Shown here in pieces: positions 51,480 through 62,326 of a stretch of DNA of 64,000 nucleotides. Source of the DNA: Dechloromonas denitrificans (GTDB lineage Bacteria; Pseudomonadota; Gammaproteobacteria; Burkholderiales; Rhodocyclaceae); the NCBI RefSeq assembly GCF_020510685.1, contig NZ_CP075185.1:2480001-2544000 (forward strand). Reading direction: 5' to 3'. A model generated the notes under the pieces. It was given only the letters and a program-made list of their open reading frames with translations, was not told where the DNA came from and did no database searches. Within the stretch, counting starts at the first letter, position 1. Each line of letters starts with the position of its first letter. A program made the position numbers and the translations under genes.

Positions 51480-51620
51480 GCAACCTCTCCAAGGAATACA
51501 GCTTTCATTTGCTCAAAAACGACGACGTAAGCAAAGAGTTGGCATCGACTAGGTTAAGGCTGCGTCAAATCAATTTAATTCGATGATCGTTGCTCAAAAG
51601 CGATTATGAAGCAAATTAAC

Positions 51621-52375
51621 TCACCCTCCAATCTTCTTCAAAGGACGGGCAGAAATGACCTGAATATCCACAGCAGGGTCTTCGACTTCGGGAGCTTGGA
51701 GTGGGTAGATATCCATACCGTCGATCACGACCCCTTTATTGAGGTCTCTCACATCCTTCAAGATGCGCTGGCGTACCTCTTCGGGAAGAACGGTGACGAG
51801 CGGTGAAGCCTGCCTAAGTTGCTGGGCATGCCACGTGCGGCCAAGCGCTTTGCGCCATGAACCGGCCTCCAGGCTAGCCTGCCACTCCCGCCATAGGCTT
51901 GTGGAACGAGAATCGCCGGTGCTCAGCCAACGCTTGGCGGCATCCAGGGCCAGCTGCACCAGCGCCGGGTTGGCCTTGGCAAGCCGCACAGCTTCTTCGT
52001 GGAGCGCCAGACTTTGCAGGTCCTGAAGCTGATGTTTTTATTGTCCGTTGAAACACGCACCTGCACGACCGGCGCTGCACGCCGGGCCCGTGCTGCAGCA
52101 GAACCTGCCGGCGGCGGTTGCAGGGTATCTCCAGCGAGTAGAGCCAGTTCGCCACTGAGGCCCAAGACCAAGACAGACATGATGCGAAGGTAGGTTCCGA
52201 TAGATGGTGCAGGATCACCGGCTTCGACTGCTCGCAGGGTATTGCGAGTGATCCCCGCGCGCGCCGCCATTTCGACCGTGCCAACTCCCAGTGCTTTCCG
52301 CAGGCGCGTAAGCCGGTCGCCCGGTTGAAGCAATAACTGGCGTTCCAGAATAGCGCTGATTTCTGAAGTGCTCAT
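51621..52375 (-). pseudogene. XRE antitoxin-like regulator, split by a frameshift
   Basis: First part (from ATG at 52375): HTH domain with RLTRLRKALGVGTVEMAARAG, then TRNTLRAVEAGDPAPSIGTY. After VRVSTDNK the reading frame breaks at an AAAAA run (about 52035-52039). In the other frame homology resumes with HQLQDLQSLALHEEAVRLAK and runs to ...QLRQASPLVTVLPEEVRQRI, a tail seen on XRE-type antitoxins. One more A in the run would restore one 251-residue protein. So it is either a decayed gene, a slippage-dependent gene or a sequence error. An in-frame GTG at 51989 could allow the C-terminal part alone to be made. Confidence 0.75.
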
Positions 52376-52407
52376 TTGATCAAAATTTTAACCAAAACAC
52401 TGAAAAA

Positions 52408-52425
52408 TGGTGAATGTACTCACCA
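52408..52425. promoter_or_regulatory. Palindromic operator candidate of the XRE gene
   Basis: TGGTGAATGTACTCACCA has perfect 6-bp arms and lies 33 bases upstream of the XRE start. Antitoxins of this type repress their own operon through such sites. Not tested. Confidence 0.5.
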
Positions 52426-52594
52426 AATTTGGCCAACACAGATCAAGCTCGACTCATATGTGCAAAACGGCGCTTCAGATCTTCACTGAGCAAGACCACT
52501 TGCCCAACCTTGCGGCCCTCGGTTCAGATATTTTCCTAGCCCTGCAAACCGGCGAACAAGGTCTTAACGGGACTCCACACTTAGCAAGAAGAAA

Positions 52595-52624
52595 TGTCCG
52601 AAAATTGTAGATATATTTCGGACA
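52595..52624. repeat. 30-bp inverted repeat, resolvase-site-like
   Basis: Arms TGTCCGAAA (52595-52603) and TTTCGGACA (52616-52624) are perfectly inverted around a 12-base AT-rich spacer. The TGTCYG ends and AT-rich centre resemble the crossover site of serine resolvases of the Tn3 family. It lies about 70 bases beyond the point where hipA breaks off. It could instead be an operator. No resolvase gene is seen in the window. Confidence 0.5.
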
Positions 52625-52691
52625 CTAAGAGGCGGCATGTGAAAGATTCAAACCGGGGCCGTGGAATTTCCACCCTTACCATACGCGCCGG

Positions 52692-52751
52692 CTAGACTAC
52701 TTGGTAGAGCCGGGCAATGGTCTTACCACTGAACTGGACGTCGAGCTTCAT
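52692..52751 (-). pseudogene. hipA-like kinase gene stub (19 codons)
   Basis: An ATG overlapping the hipB-like stop (ATGA) starts MKLDVQFSGKTIARLYQVV, then a TAG. These residues are like the start of HipA kinases, which normally continue for over 400 residues. No further HipA sequence follows, so the toxin gene is cut off almost at once and replaced by unrelated DNA. Confidence 0.65.
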
Positions 52752-53011
52752 GGCAGGTCACCTTGGCGCTGCTCGGCCAGAATGTCCTCGAGCGTGCGCA
52801 CATGCCCCCGCTTCACCAGCTTCAAGTCGTAGCCGGAAACTTCGAGCAGGCGTACCAGCGCGGACACGCTCATGTCGCCTTTGGCCAGGGTTTCCATGCG
52901 CGCCACGGTTGTACGCGAAACACCTGCCCGCTGGGCGAGTTCCCCCTGACTCAGCCGCACTTCGCGGCGAGCACTCTTGATCATCTCGGCAACATCAGAA
53001 AGTGTTGTCAC
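52748..53011 (-). CDS. HipB-like XRE transcriptional regulator
   Basis: 87 residues from a GTG preceded by GAGGG; an ATG at 53038 without a good ribosome site would add 9 residues. HTH: RREVRLSQGELAQRAGVSRT, then TVARMETLAKGDMSVSALVR, and a C-terminal tail (LKLVKRGHVRTLEDILAEQR). HipB-type antitoxins bind HipA kinase and repress the operon. Here hipA is only a stub, so this is an orphan repressor. Confidence 0.82.
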   Translation of the reverse strand: MTTLSDVAEMIKSARREVRLSQGELAQRAGVSRTTVARMETLAKGDMSVSALVRLLEVSGYDLKLVKRGHVRTLEDILAEQRQGDLP

Positions 53012-53052
53012 TGTAGCCCTCGGGCATCCAAATAGCATCGAATTGCCATTAA

Positions 53053-53070
53053 TGTGGCCCTTGGGACACA
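53053..53070. promoter_or_regulatory. Candidate HipB operator
   Basis: TGTGGCCCTTGGGACACA is an inverted repeat of 8-base arms with one mismatch (GGCC vs GGGA), about 42 bases upstream of the hipB-like GTG. The position fits autoregulation. Confidence 0.4.
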
Positions 53071-53244
53071 ATAATTCAAGTGAGCAATCCGATAAATCAG
53101 GAGCCCTCACTTTCCCAGCTCACAACACAGCGCACTATGTGCTTGCCCCAAATTCACGGATTTGACCTTGTGAAGCTGACTAGCTTTCATCCGCTCCTTG
53201 GGAATCATCCCCGCAAGACTTTTTTGCCCAAACCGAAACTGCCG

Positions 53245-54471
53245 TCATGGGTGCACAGTCAGCATGGGCGTGTACGTTTCGCTGGCCGCCCATGCACCGA
53301 CCATGTTCGCCCACTCTTCGAGCATGTGACGGCGCGGCTCAGCATACTCTGCCTTGTTGTAGATCGACCGCGAAGACCGTCCGCTTTCGTGCGCAAGGCA
53401 CTTTTCGATCCAGTCACCATTGAAACCAGCTTCGTTGAGCAACGTGGAGCCCGTTCGCCTCAAATCATGGACGGTGAATGGCTCCAACGGCAATCCTGCC
53501 TCCTTCGCCCGTTCTGCGATTAGCTGCGTGACACGGTTCAGCGTGGCCTTCGACATGCATCGATCCGCGTCGTAGCGCGAGGGCAATACATACCTTGATC
53601 CGGCGGCGCATGTGCGCAGTGCGATCATGATGTCGAGCGCCTGGGAAGAGAGGTACACATTGTGCGCCCTCCTCCCTTTCATGCGAGCCTTCGGGATAGT
53701 CCATACGGCCGCCTCGAAATCAACCTCGTTCCAAGTCGCCTCAATCAGTTCGCTCTTGCGCACCAGCGTCAGCAGGATCAAACGCAACGCGAGCCGAATG
53801 GCAGGATAGGTCGGTACACGATCCAACTGCTGATGCATCAACTGGATTTCCAGCTGAGATAGCACCCGATCTTTGGGCACGAACGTAGCGATGGATCCTG
53901 GACCAAGTTCGTCGGCAGGATTGCTCACCTTCTCCCCGTGCAGGTTAGCGTAACCATAGATCTGCTTGACGATGTCCCGAACATGAATCGCCGTCGCTGG
54001 AGCCCCTCGCTCTTTCACACGCATGCACAGTGCGCGCAGATCCTCTACACGAACCTCTCTCAAAAGGCGTTTGCTGAAGATCGGCAGGATGTCGCGGTCC
54101 AACACGCTCTTACGCATCGACCGCGTCGAATCAGCCATGGTGGCCCCGTAAAGCCACTGGATCGCATGGTCACTGAAAGTCTTGGTTTCAGGACCGCGAG
54201 CCTTCTCTCGCCGCTTCTGCAGGGCTGGTGAAATGCCGTCGCGCACCAATTGCCTGGCATCCAACAACTTTTCCCGCGCCGCGGCGAGCGAGATGCCGCC
54301 AAAACCGTAGCGACCAATGATCAGCGTCTCGCGCTGGCCATTGATACGGTAGTCGTACCTGAAGGAAATGGAACCCGTCGGCAGAATGGCCACGTACATG
54401 CCATCGCGGTCAGCAACTTTGTAAAGGGTCGCGCGAGGCTTGAGGTTTCGAAGGGCAAGGTCTGTGAGCAT
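53245..54471 (-). CDS. P4-type tyrosine integrase
   Basis: 408 residues: N-terminal DUF4102 domain (about 1-90, MLTDLALRNLKPRATLYKV), core-binding domain (about 100-190) and catalytic domain with R238, H335, R338, H361 and the nucleophile Y371 (SIYNKAEY). All catalytic residues are intact, so the island may still be mobile. Its start faces the guaA 3' end and is about 340 bases from the att repeat, the usual place for an integrase in an island. It should catalyse recombination of the guaA terminus with the excised circle. Confidence 0.95.
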   Translation of the reverse strand: MLTDLALRNLKPRATLYKVADRDGMYVAILPTGSISFRYDYRINGQRETLIIGRYGFGGISLAAAREKLLDARQLVRDGISPALQKRREKARGPETKTFSDHAIQWLYGATMADSTRSMRKSVLDRDILPIFSKRLLREVRVEDLRALCMRVKERGAPATAIHVRDIVKQIYGYANLHGEKVSNPADELGPGSIATFVPKDRVLSQLEIQLMHQQLDRVPTYPAIRLALRLILLTLVRKSELIEATWNEVDFEAAVWTIPKARMKGRRAHNVYLSSQALDIMIALRTCAAGSRYVLPSRYDADRCMSKATLNRVTQLIAERAKEAGLPLEPFTVHDLRRTGSTLLNEAGFNGDWIEKCLAHESGRSSRSIYNKAEYAEPRRHMLEEWANMVGAWAASETYTPMLTVHP

Positions 54472-54572
54472 CTAATTTTTCTCCTGATCGAGACGGCAAA
54501 TTGCCGTCACCAATCAAGAGGCATACAGATGCCCGCGAACCTTCATGAAACCTAGCTTCAGGAATCCATTTC

Positions 54573-54589
54573 TACCGTCACAGACGGTA
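54573..54589. repeat. Inverted TACCGTC unit near the integrase start
   Basis: TACCGTC (54573-54579) is followed after 3 bases by its inverse GACGGTA (54583-54589). It shares the 7-mer with the tandem TACCGTCA units of both island ends, so it may be a further integrase or excision-factor site about 100 bases from the integrase start. Confidence 0.5.
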
Positions 54590-54640
54590 TTTCTGTGACA
54601 GCCAAACCCTGCCTCAACGCGGCCTAGCGCAAAGAACTCA

Positions 54641-54666
54641 TTCGTACCGTCAGCGATACCGTCAAA
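54641..54666. repeat. Island end repeat with two TACCGTCA units (guaA side)
   Basis: TACCGTCA at 54645-54652 and 54657-54664, again 12 bases apart, and 24 of 26 positions shared with 46602-46627 in the same orientation. The 54484-54809 interval has no gene and holds this repeat, the inverted unit before it and AT-rich DNA that may carry the integrase promoter. Confidence 0.65.
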
Positions 54667-54809
54667 TTCGTCGCCTGGCAACGCCTGAAGCGTAAGAGCC
54701 TCAGATAAGAAAACAATTTAAATCAACAGCTTATGAGGACTCAATTGCCAGTGAATTATCTTTGCGTATTTATGCAAGGCATTGATTTATATAGAAAAAC
54801 AACTAATTC

Positions 54810-56444
54810 CTACTCCCACTCGATCGTCGCCGGCGGTTTGCCCGAGACGTCATAGACGACCCGGTTCAGGCCGCGAACTTCGTTAATGATGCGATTGGAA
54901 ACGCGACCGAGCAGTTCGTACGGCAGGTGAGCCCAGTGAGCGGTCATGAAGTCGCTAGTCACCACGGCCCGCAGCGCGACGACGTTTTCATAGGTGCGGC
55001 CATCACCCATCACGCCAACGCTCTTGACCGGCAGGAAGACGGCAAACGCCTGACTGGTCAGGTCGTACCAGGTCTTGCCGAGATCGGCTTCGGTACAGGC
55101 GCCGGCCGCCACGTCGCGCTCGGTAGCCACGGTGGCGCGCAATTCGTCGATGAAAATCGCATCGGCGCGCTGCAGCAGATGCGCCGCCTTCAGCGTGACT
55201 TCACCAAGGATGCGCACGCCCAGCCCCGGCCCCGGGAACGGATGGCGATAGACCATCTCGCGCGGCAGGCCGAGAGCCACCCCCAGTTCGCGGACTTCGT
55301 CCTTGAACAGCTCGCGCAGCGGCTCGAGCAGCTTGAGGTGCATGTCTTCCGGCAGGCCACCGACATTGTGGTGGCTCTTGATGGTGTGGGCGCCCTTCTT
55401 GTTCTTGCCGGCCGACTCGATCACGTCGGGGTAGATAGTGCCCTGGGCCAGCCATTTGGCCGACGGAAGCTTCTTCGACTCGGCCTGAAAGACCTCGACG
55501 AACTCCTTGCCGATGATCTTGCGCTTGGCTTCCGGATCGGAAACACCGGCCAGCTTGCCCATGAAGTCGTCGACCGCATCGACGCGAATGACCTTGACCC
55601 CGAGGTTGCGGGCAAACATGTCCATCACCATGTCGCCTTCGTTGAGGCGGAGCAGGCCGTGATCGACAAAAACGCAGGTCAGCTGATCGCCGATGGCGCG
55701 ATGGATAAGCGCTGCGGCAACGCTCGAATCGACGCCGCCGGACAGGCCGAGGATGACCTCATCGGTGCCGACCTGAGCGCGGATCGAGGCAACGGCTTCG
55801 GCAATGTAGTCGCCCATCACCCAGTCGGTGCCGCAGCCGCAGATGCCATGCACGAAGCTTTCGAGAATGGCGCGGCCCTGCACGGTATGCGTCACTTCCG
55901 GATGGAACTGCACGGCGTAGAACTTGCGGTCTTCGTCGGCCATCCCGGCAATCGGGCAGGACGGCGTCGACGCCATGGTCTTGAAGCCGGGCGGCAGTTC
56001 CATGACGGAGTCGCCGTGGCTCATCCAGACTTTCAGCATGCCGTGGCCTTCGGCCGTCGTGAAATCGGCAATGTCTTTCAACAAGGCGGTGTGGCCGTGG
56101 GCACGAACCTCGGAGTAACCGAATTCACGGGCCTTACCGGCCGCTTCGGCGGTCATTACCTGGCCGCCCAATTGCTGCGCCATCGTTTGCATACCGTAAC
56201 AGATACCCAGTACCGGCACGCCCAGCTGGAAGACAGCCTCCGGAGCGCGCGGCGTATCGCCGTCCGTCACCGAACTCGGCCCGCCGGACAGAATGATGCC
56301 CTTGGCGCCATAGTTGCGGATGAAGTCGTCCGAAACGTCGTAGGGGTGGATTTCGCAGAAGACCTTGGCCTCCCGCACGCGGCGGGCGATCAGCTGGGTG
56401 ACCTGGGAGCCAAAATCGAGAATGAGGATTTTCTGGTGAGCCAT
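54810..56444 (-). CDS. guaA: GMP synthase (glutamine-hydrolysing)
   Basis: About 544 residues. Class I glutamine amidotransferase domain with nucleophile Cys in GICYGMQTM and the HPEV region (QFHPEVTHT), then the ATP-pyrophosphatase loop [13 protein letters not shown] and the C-terminal GMPS dimer domain ending in TIEWE. Converts XMP to GMP. The start [12 protein letters not shown] has AAGG upstream; the frame opens further but is not family-like. Its last codons form the attachment site of the island. Confidence 0.96.
   Translation of the reverse strand: MAHQKILILDFGSQVTQLIARRVREAKVFCEIHPYDVSDDFIRNYGAKGIILSGGPSSVTDGDTPRAPEAVFQLGVPVLGICYGMQTMAQQLGGQVMTAEAAGKAREFGYSEVRAHGHTALLKDIADFTTAEGHGMLKVWMSHGDSVMELPPGFKTMASTPSCPIAGMADEDRKFYAVQFHPEVTHTVQGRAILESFVHGICGCGTDWVMGDYIAEAVASIRAQVGTDEVILGLSGGVDSSVAAALIHRAIGDQLTCVFVDHGLLRLNEGDMVMDMFARNLGVKVIRVDAVDDFMGKLAGVSDPEAKRKIIGKEFVEVFQAESKKLPSAKWLAQGTIYPDVIESAGKNKKGAHTIKSHHNVGGLPEDMHLKLLEPLRELFKDEVRELGVALGLPREMVYRHPFPGPGLGVRILGEVTLKAAHLLQRADAIFIDELRATVATERDVAAGACTEADLGKTWYDLTSQAFAVFLPVKSVGVMGDGRTYENVVALRAVVTSDFMTAHWAHLPYELLGRVSNRIINEVRGLNRVVYDVSGKPPATIEWE
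54815..54824. repeat. att core at the guaA 3' end
   Basis: CCCACTCGAT, the reverse complement of the codons for Ile-Glu-Trp near the end of guaA. The same 10-mer is found at 46535-46544. Reading frame of guaA is kept intact across the junction, as is usual for islands in 3' ends. Confidence 0.65.
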
Positions 56445-56460
56445 TGCAAAACCTTCAATG

Positions 56461-56487
56461 AAAAAGGCGGCTACCGGAGCCGCCCTT
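56461..56487 (-). terminator. Hairpin with U-tract between guaB and guaA
   Basis: Stem 56466-56472 with 56478-56484 (7 bp, GGCGGCT) and a 5-base loop, followed on the minus strand by TTTTTC. It lies between the guaB stop (56504) and the guaA start (56444), just before the guaA ribosome-binding site. It can act as a terminator or attenuator that lowers guaA expression relative to guaB. Confidence 0.7.
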
Positions 56488-56503
56488 TGGGACACGGGAA
56501 CGA

Positions 56504-58512
<2,009 letters not shown>

Positions 58513-58528
58513 GCGGGATACCCGGGAA

Positions 58529-58855
58529 TCAGGCCTCGGGGGCGTCGGTATCACCGGCGCCCTTTTTCATGACCTTGCCTTCGGCAGCACGCTGCTTGCG
58601 GACTTCCTTCGGATCGGCGATGAGCGGCCGGTAGATTTCAACGCGATCGCGGTCGCGCAACAGCGCATCCGCCTTGGACAGCTTGGCGTAAATACCGAAT
58701 TTGTTTTTTTTCAGATCGATTTCCGGGTATTTCTGTAACAGCCCCGACGCTTCAAGAGCCTGCGCCAGGGTCGCCCCGGCGGGCAGCTTGACACTGACCA
58801 GCTCCTGTTTTGTTGACAGGGCGTAGCAAACCTCGATTGTCATTAATTCAGCCAT
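58529..58855 (-). CDS. rnfH: RnfH family protein
   Basis: 108-residue ubiquitin-like fold protein (MTIEVCYALSTKQELVSVKL; RDRVEIYRPLIADPKEVRKQRA). The ATG lies inside the end of ratA, giving an 8-base overlap, as in many proteobacteria where ratA and rnfH (ratB) are paired. The longer frame upstream reads through ratA. Confidence 0.92.
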   Translation of the reverse strand: MAELMTIEVCYALSTKQELVSVKLPAGATLAQALEASGLLQKYPEIDLKKNKFGIYAKLSKADALLRDRDRVEIYRPLIADPKEVRKQRAAEGKVMKKGAGDTDAPEA

Positions 58856-59291
58856 GGCTGGCTCCGTAAACCTGCGCCGCGCGGCGCACAAAGGCATCAA
58901 CAAAGGTACTGGCAATGTGATTGAACACAGGCCCGATGACCTTCTCGAACAGCTTGCTGGAAAACTCGTAATGCAGCCTGAACTCGATCTTGCAGGCATT
59001 TTCGGCCAGGGCCCGAAAGTGCCAAGAACCCTCCAACCGGCGAAACGGGCCATCAACCAGGCGGATTTTCATCAGCGTCGGATATTCCTTGTCGTTTTCC
59101 GTGGTGAAAGCTGATTTAACCGAGTGGTAATTGATATGCAGCGTTGCGACCGTTTTCGCGGCATCGCGGAACTTGACCTCGGTCTGGCTGCACCAGGGCA
59201 GAAATGCGGGGTAATCCTCGCAGCGATCGACTAGTTCAAACATGCGCTGGGCGGACTGCTCGATCAATACTGTTTTTTCAACCTGGGCCAT
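58848..59291 (-). CDS. ratA: RatA-type START-like protein
   Basis: 147-residue START/polyketide-cyclase fold of the RatA/Coq10 type (VLIEQSAQRMFELVDRCEDY, FLPWCSQTEV; FDAFVRRAAQVYG). Annotated in E. coli as a ribosome-association toxin, but related to ubiquinone-binding Coq10; the latter role is also possible here. Start at MAQVEKTVLIEQ. Divergent from smpB. Confidence 0.92.
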   Translation of the reverse strand: MAQVEKTVLIEQSAQRMFELVDRCEDYPAFLPWCSQTEVKFRDAAKTVATLHINYHSVKSAFTTENDKEYPTLMKIRLVDGPFRRLEGSWHFRALAENACKIEFRLHYEFSSKLFEKVIGPVFNHIASTFVDAFVRRAAQVYGASHG

Positions 59292-59348
59292 GCGTCGGCT
59301 GCAGTCCTGTATCCTGTAAAATGACGATTTTAATGGATCACTCGCGGC

Positions 59349-59798
59349 ATGAGCATCACGGTTAACAAAAAAGCCTTTCACGACTTCTCCGTCGAAGAGA
59401 AGTTTGAGGCCGGTATTGCCCTCCAGGGTTGGGAGGTCAAGGCCATTCGTGCCGGCCGGATGAATATCAAGGAATCCTACGTCATTATCAAGAGTGGCGA
59501 GATTTTCCTGATCGGCATGCACATCTCCCCGCTGACCACCGCCTCGAGCCATAACGCCCACGACCCGGTCCGCACCCGCAAGCTGCTCCTGCATGGCAAG
59601 GAGATCATGAAACTGATCGGTAAGGTGGAACGTGCCGGTTACGCGCTGGTGCCGATCGATCTGCACTTCACTCGCGGCCGGATCAAACTTGAGGTTGGCC
59701 TGGCCAAGGGCAAGAAGCAGTACGACAAACGCCTGGATGAGCAGGAAAAATCCGGCAAGCGTGAGGCGGCCCGCGCCATGAAGGAACATAACCGCTAA
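59349..59798 (+). CDS. smpB: SsrA-binding protein SmpB
   Basis: 149 residues. SmpB partners tmRNA in ribosome rescue. Family segments [20 protein letters not shown] and [21 protein letters not shown] are intact, with a basic C-terminal helix ([13 protein letters not shown]) that enters the decoding centre. No tmRNA gene is seen in the window. Confidence 0.96.
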   Translation: MSITVNKKAFHDFSVEEKFEAGIALQGWEVKAIRAGRMNIKESYVIIKSGEIFLIGMHISPLTTASSHNAHDPVRTRKLLLHGKEIMKLIGKVERAGYALVPIDLHFTRGRIKLEVGLAKGKKQYDKRLDEQEKSGKREAARAMKEHNR

Positions 59799-59805
59799 GG
59801 TGAGC

Positions 59806-60426
59806 ATGGACGCCTTGCTCTACTGGGTTGGCATGGCGGCCGTTGCGGTCAGCGCGCTGACTGGCGTCCTCGACTCCAGCCGAAAACAGATGGACCTGAT
59901 CGGCGCGCTTCTCGTCGGCATTGCGACGGCGCTTGGCGGCGGCACGATTCGCGATCTGCTCCTTGACCGCAACGTTTTCTGGGTAGTCGATCAGACTTAC
60001 CTGATTGCCGCCCTCGGGACCGGCCTCGCGACTTTCTTCATCGCCCGCTCGCTGCCTCTTCCGCCGCGCCTGTTTCTGATTCCCGACGCGATCGGCCTGG
60101 CGCTGTTCACCATCGTCGGCACCCAGGTTTCGTTGCAGTGGCATGCACCCTGGCTGGTCGCCAGTCTGATGGGCGTGATCACCGGCATCGTCGGCGGCGT
60201 GCTGCGGGATATTCTATGCAACGACGTACCCCTGGTTTTTCTCAAGGGCGAGCTTTATGCCACCGCCGCCTGGGTTGGGGCGCTGGCGCTGATCGCCCTG
60301 CAGGAAAGCGGCCTGCCCTCGGTCACGGCGAGCTGGCTGGCCATGGGCATCGTGCTGATGCTCCGTCTGCTGGCCATGCACTACCACATCACCCTGCCGG
60401 CTTTCCGACCACAACGCACGCCTTGA
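59806..60426 (+). CDS. TRIC-family cation channel (UPF0126)
   Basis: 206 residues with about seven membrane helices in two repeats. The paired glycine motifs GGGTIRDLLLDRNVFW and GGVLRDILCNDVPLVF are the TRIC/YadS signature. An ATG at 59806 preceded by AAGGTGA was chosen; a GTG at 59800 would add two residues. Starts 7 bases after the smpB stop. Confidence 0.9.
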   Translation: MDALLYWVGMAAVAVSALTGVLDSSRKQMDLIGALLVGIATALGGGTIRDLLLDRNVFWVVDQTYLIAALGTGLATFFIARSLPLPPRLFLIPDAIGLALFTIVGTQVSLQWHAPWLVASLMGVITGIVGGVLRDILCNDVPLVFLKGELYATAAWVGALALIALQESGLPSVTASWLAMGIVLMLRLLAMHYHITLPAFRPQRTP

Positions 60427-60491
60427 AATAGCCGGAACGATTGCCGCCGGATTCAGTCTCTACAACCTTCTCCGCCCTTTGCCTGGACTCC

Positions 60492-61136
60492 ATGATCAAA
60501 ATCGACATCGTTGCCGACATCGTCTGCCCGTGGTGCTTCATCGGCAAACGCCGCCTTGAAACAGCAATTGCCATGGTTCGCCGGAACGTGCCGGAATTCA
60601 GCTACGAAACGCGCTGGCGCCCCTTTTTCCTCAATCCGGATACGCCCCCGGAAGGCGAGCCATACCTGCCTTTCCTCGAACAAAAATTTGGTGGACGGGC
60701 GCCGGTCGAGGCGCTGTTCGAGCGCGTCCGGGCTGCTGGCCGCGCCTATGACATCGATTACGCCTTCGAAAGAATCGAATTGCGGGCCAATACGCTGCAG
60801 GCCCATCGCCTGCTTTACTGGGCCCAGCAACGCGGCAATGCCGACGCCTTGATCGAACGGCTGTTCGTAGCCCAGTTCCAGCGGGGCGAACATGTCGGCG
60901 ACCGCGTCACCTTGATCAAGATTGCGGTGGACTGCGGCTACCCGGCCAACGAGCTCGAAGCTTATCTCTATTCGAACGAAGACAGCGATACCGTCAGTGA
61001 AGACGCACAGCGGATCCGGGCCATGGGGATCCGCATGGTGCCAAGCTTCATCCTCGACGGCGAACAGATCATCGTCGGGGCTGAAGATCCGACGGTTCTG
61101 GCGACGGCCATGCTGCAATCACTTGATGCTCGCTGA
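60492..61136 (+). CDS. DsbA-family (FrnE-like) oxidoreductase
   Basis: 214 residues. Thioredoxin fold with CPWC in [15 protein letters not shown], helical insert ([14 protein letters not shown]), and the cis-Pro stretch [12 protein letters not shown]. FrnE-like proteins are cytoplasmic and there is no signal peptide. The stop overlaps the next ATG by one base (TGATG). Confidence 0.92.
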   Translation: MIKIDIVADIVCPWCFIGKRRLETAIAMVRRNVPEFSYETRWRPFFLNPDTPPEGEPYLPFLEQKFGGRAPVEALFERVRAAGRAYDIDYAFERIELRANTLQAHRLLYWAQQRGNADALIERLFVAQFQRGEHVGDRVTLIKIAVDCGYPANELEAYLYSNEDSDTVSEDAQRIRAMGIRMVPSFILDGEQIIVGAEDPTVLATAMLQSLDAR

Positions 61137-62227
61137 TGCACCCAGCTTGGCTGAAGAAGGTTCTTCTGGCGCTGAGCACAATGGCTCTCGGCACCGCCTG
61201 CTCGGTGATCAATCCACACTACGATGCGCGCAAGGCACACCATCGTCCGGACGGCTTCGTCAATAGCGACCCGACGCAACAGATCGGCACTTTTCCCTGG
61301 TATGAGATATTGCTGCGGCGGCTACGCGGCGATTTCCAGCCGACCCAGCCACCGGCCGGTGGCTACGAAAAATTCATCGCCGACTGGCGCATGCCGCTCG
61401 ACATCGAACGCCTGTCCGCACCGGCCGAGCAGCCCCGCATCACGTGGCTGGGCCACGCTTCACTGCTCTTGCAGATCGACGGGCAAAACATTCTGATCGA
61501 CCCTCAACTTTCCGGCCACGCCGGCCCCTACCCCTTTCTTTCGGCGGCCCGTCGAGTGCCAGCCCCAATCCTGCCGGCGCAACTGCCGCCCATCGATCTG
61601 GTCCTGATCTCGCACAACCATTACGACCATCTCGACAAGGCGACCATCCAGGCGCTGCTCGCCGCCGGGCAGAAACCCAGATTCCTGGTGCCGCTTGGCC
61701 TGAAAAGCTGGTTCGACGACCTGGGCATTACCAAGGTGAGCGAGATGGACTGGTGGGATAACCGCCAGGAAGGCAAGCTCCGGATTCACTTCACGCCGGC
61801 CCAGCACTGGAGCAAGCGCACGCCCTTTGACACCAATACCACGCTGTGGGGCGGCTTCGCCATTGAGCGACCGGGCACCACGCCATGGCGTTTTCTCTAC
61901 ACCGGCGATACCGGTTACTCGCAGGACTTCAAGGAAATCCGCCGGCGGCTGGGGCCGATCGATTTTCTCGCCGTCCCGGTCGGCGCCTACCTGCCGCGCG
62001 ACTTCATGGCGCCGCAACACGCCAACCCCGACGATGCGGTGAAGATCATGCTCGACCTCGATGCCCGGCAGGCGCTCGGTGTCCATTGGGGCACCTTCGA
62101 ACTGACGCAGGAAGCTTTCGACCAGCCGCCCAAGGACTTGGCCATCGCATTGCAGCAACATGGACTGGCAGCCAATCGCATGTGGTTATTCAAACACGGT
62201 GAAACACGGGGGCTGACGACCAACTGA
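61136..62227 (+). CDS. Lipoprotein MBL-fold hydrolase (NAPE-PLD-like)
   Basis: 363 residues. Lipoprotein signal peptide ending in ALGTAC, then a metallo-beta-lactamase fold close to NAPE-PLD/RomA-type enzymes: [52 protein letters not shown] and VHWGTFEL. Two metal ions are expected. Substrate could be a lipid phosphate; not established. It is coupled to the DsbA-like gene. Confidence 0.88.
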   Translation: MHPAWLKKVLLALSTMALGTACSVINPHYDARKAHHRPDGFVNSDPTQQIGTFPWYEILLRRLRGDFQPTQPPAGGYEKFIADWRMPLDIERLSAPAEQPRITWLGHASLLLQIDGQNILIDPQLSGHAGPYPFLSAARRVPAPILPAQLPPIDLVLISHNHYDHLDKATIQALLAAGQKPRFLVPLGLKSWFDDLGITKVSEMDWWDNRQEGKLRIHFTPAQHWSKRTPFDTNTTLWGGFAIERPGTTPWRFLYTGDTGYSQDFKEIRRRLGPIDFLAVPVGAYLPRDFMAPQHANPDDAVKIMLDLDARQALGVHWGTFELTQEAFDQPPKDLAIALQQHGLAANRMWLFKHGETRGLTTN

Positions 62228-62326
62228 AAATCATGCTTTACTGCTTGTAGACGACAGGAAGGGAAATTTGCCCAGACCAATCACTTCGACAGACATTTGG
62301 CGTTTTCGCATATCCTCCCGAGTTGC

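Noticed and set aside
52407..52610. 67-codon frame upstream of the XRE gene
   Set aside because: It overlaps the likely XRE operator, has no homology signal and begins in the promoter region.
52650..52760. tRNA-like phrases (GGTAGAGC, CAGTTCAGTGGTA) near the hipA stub
   Set aside because: No acceptor stem, anticodon arm or TPsiC arm can be built around them; the stretch is better read as hipA coding DNA.
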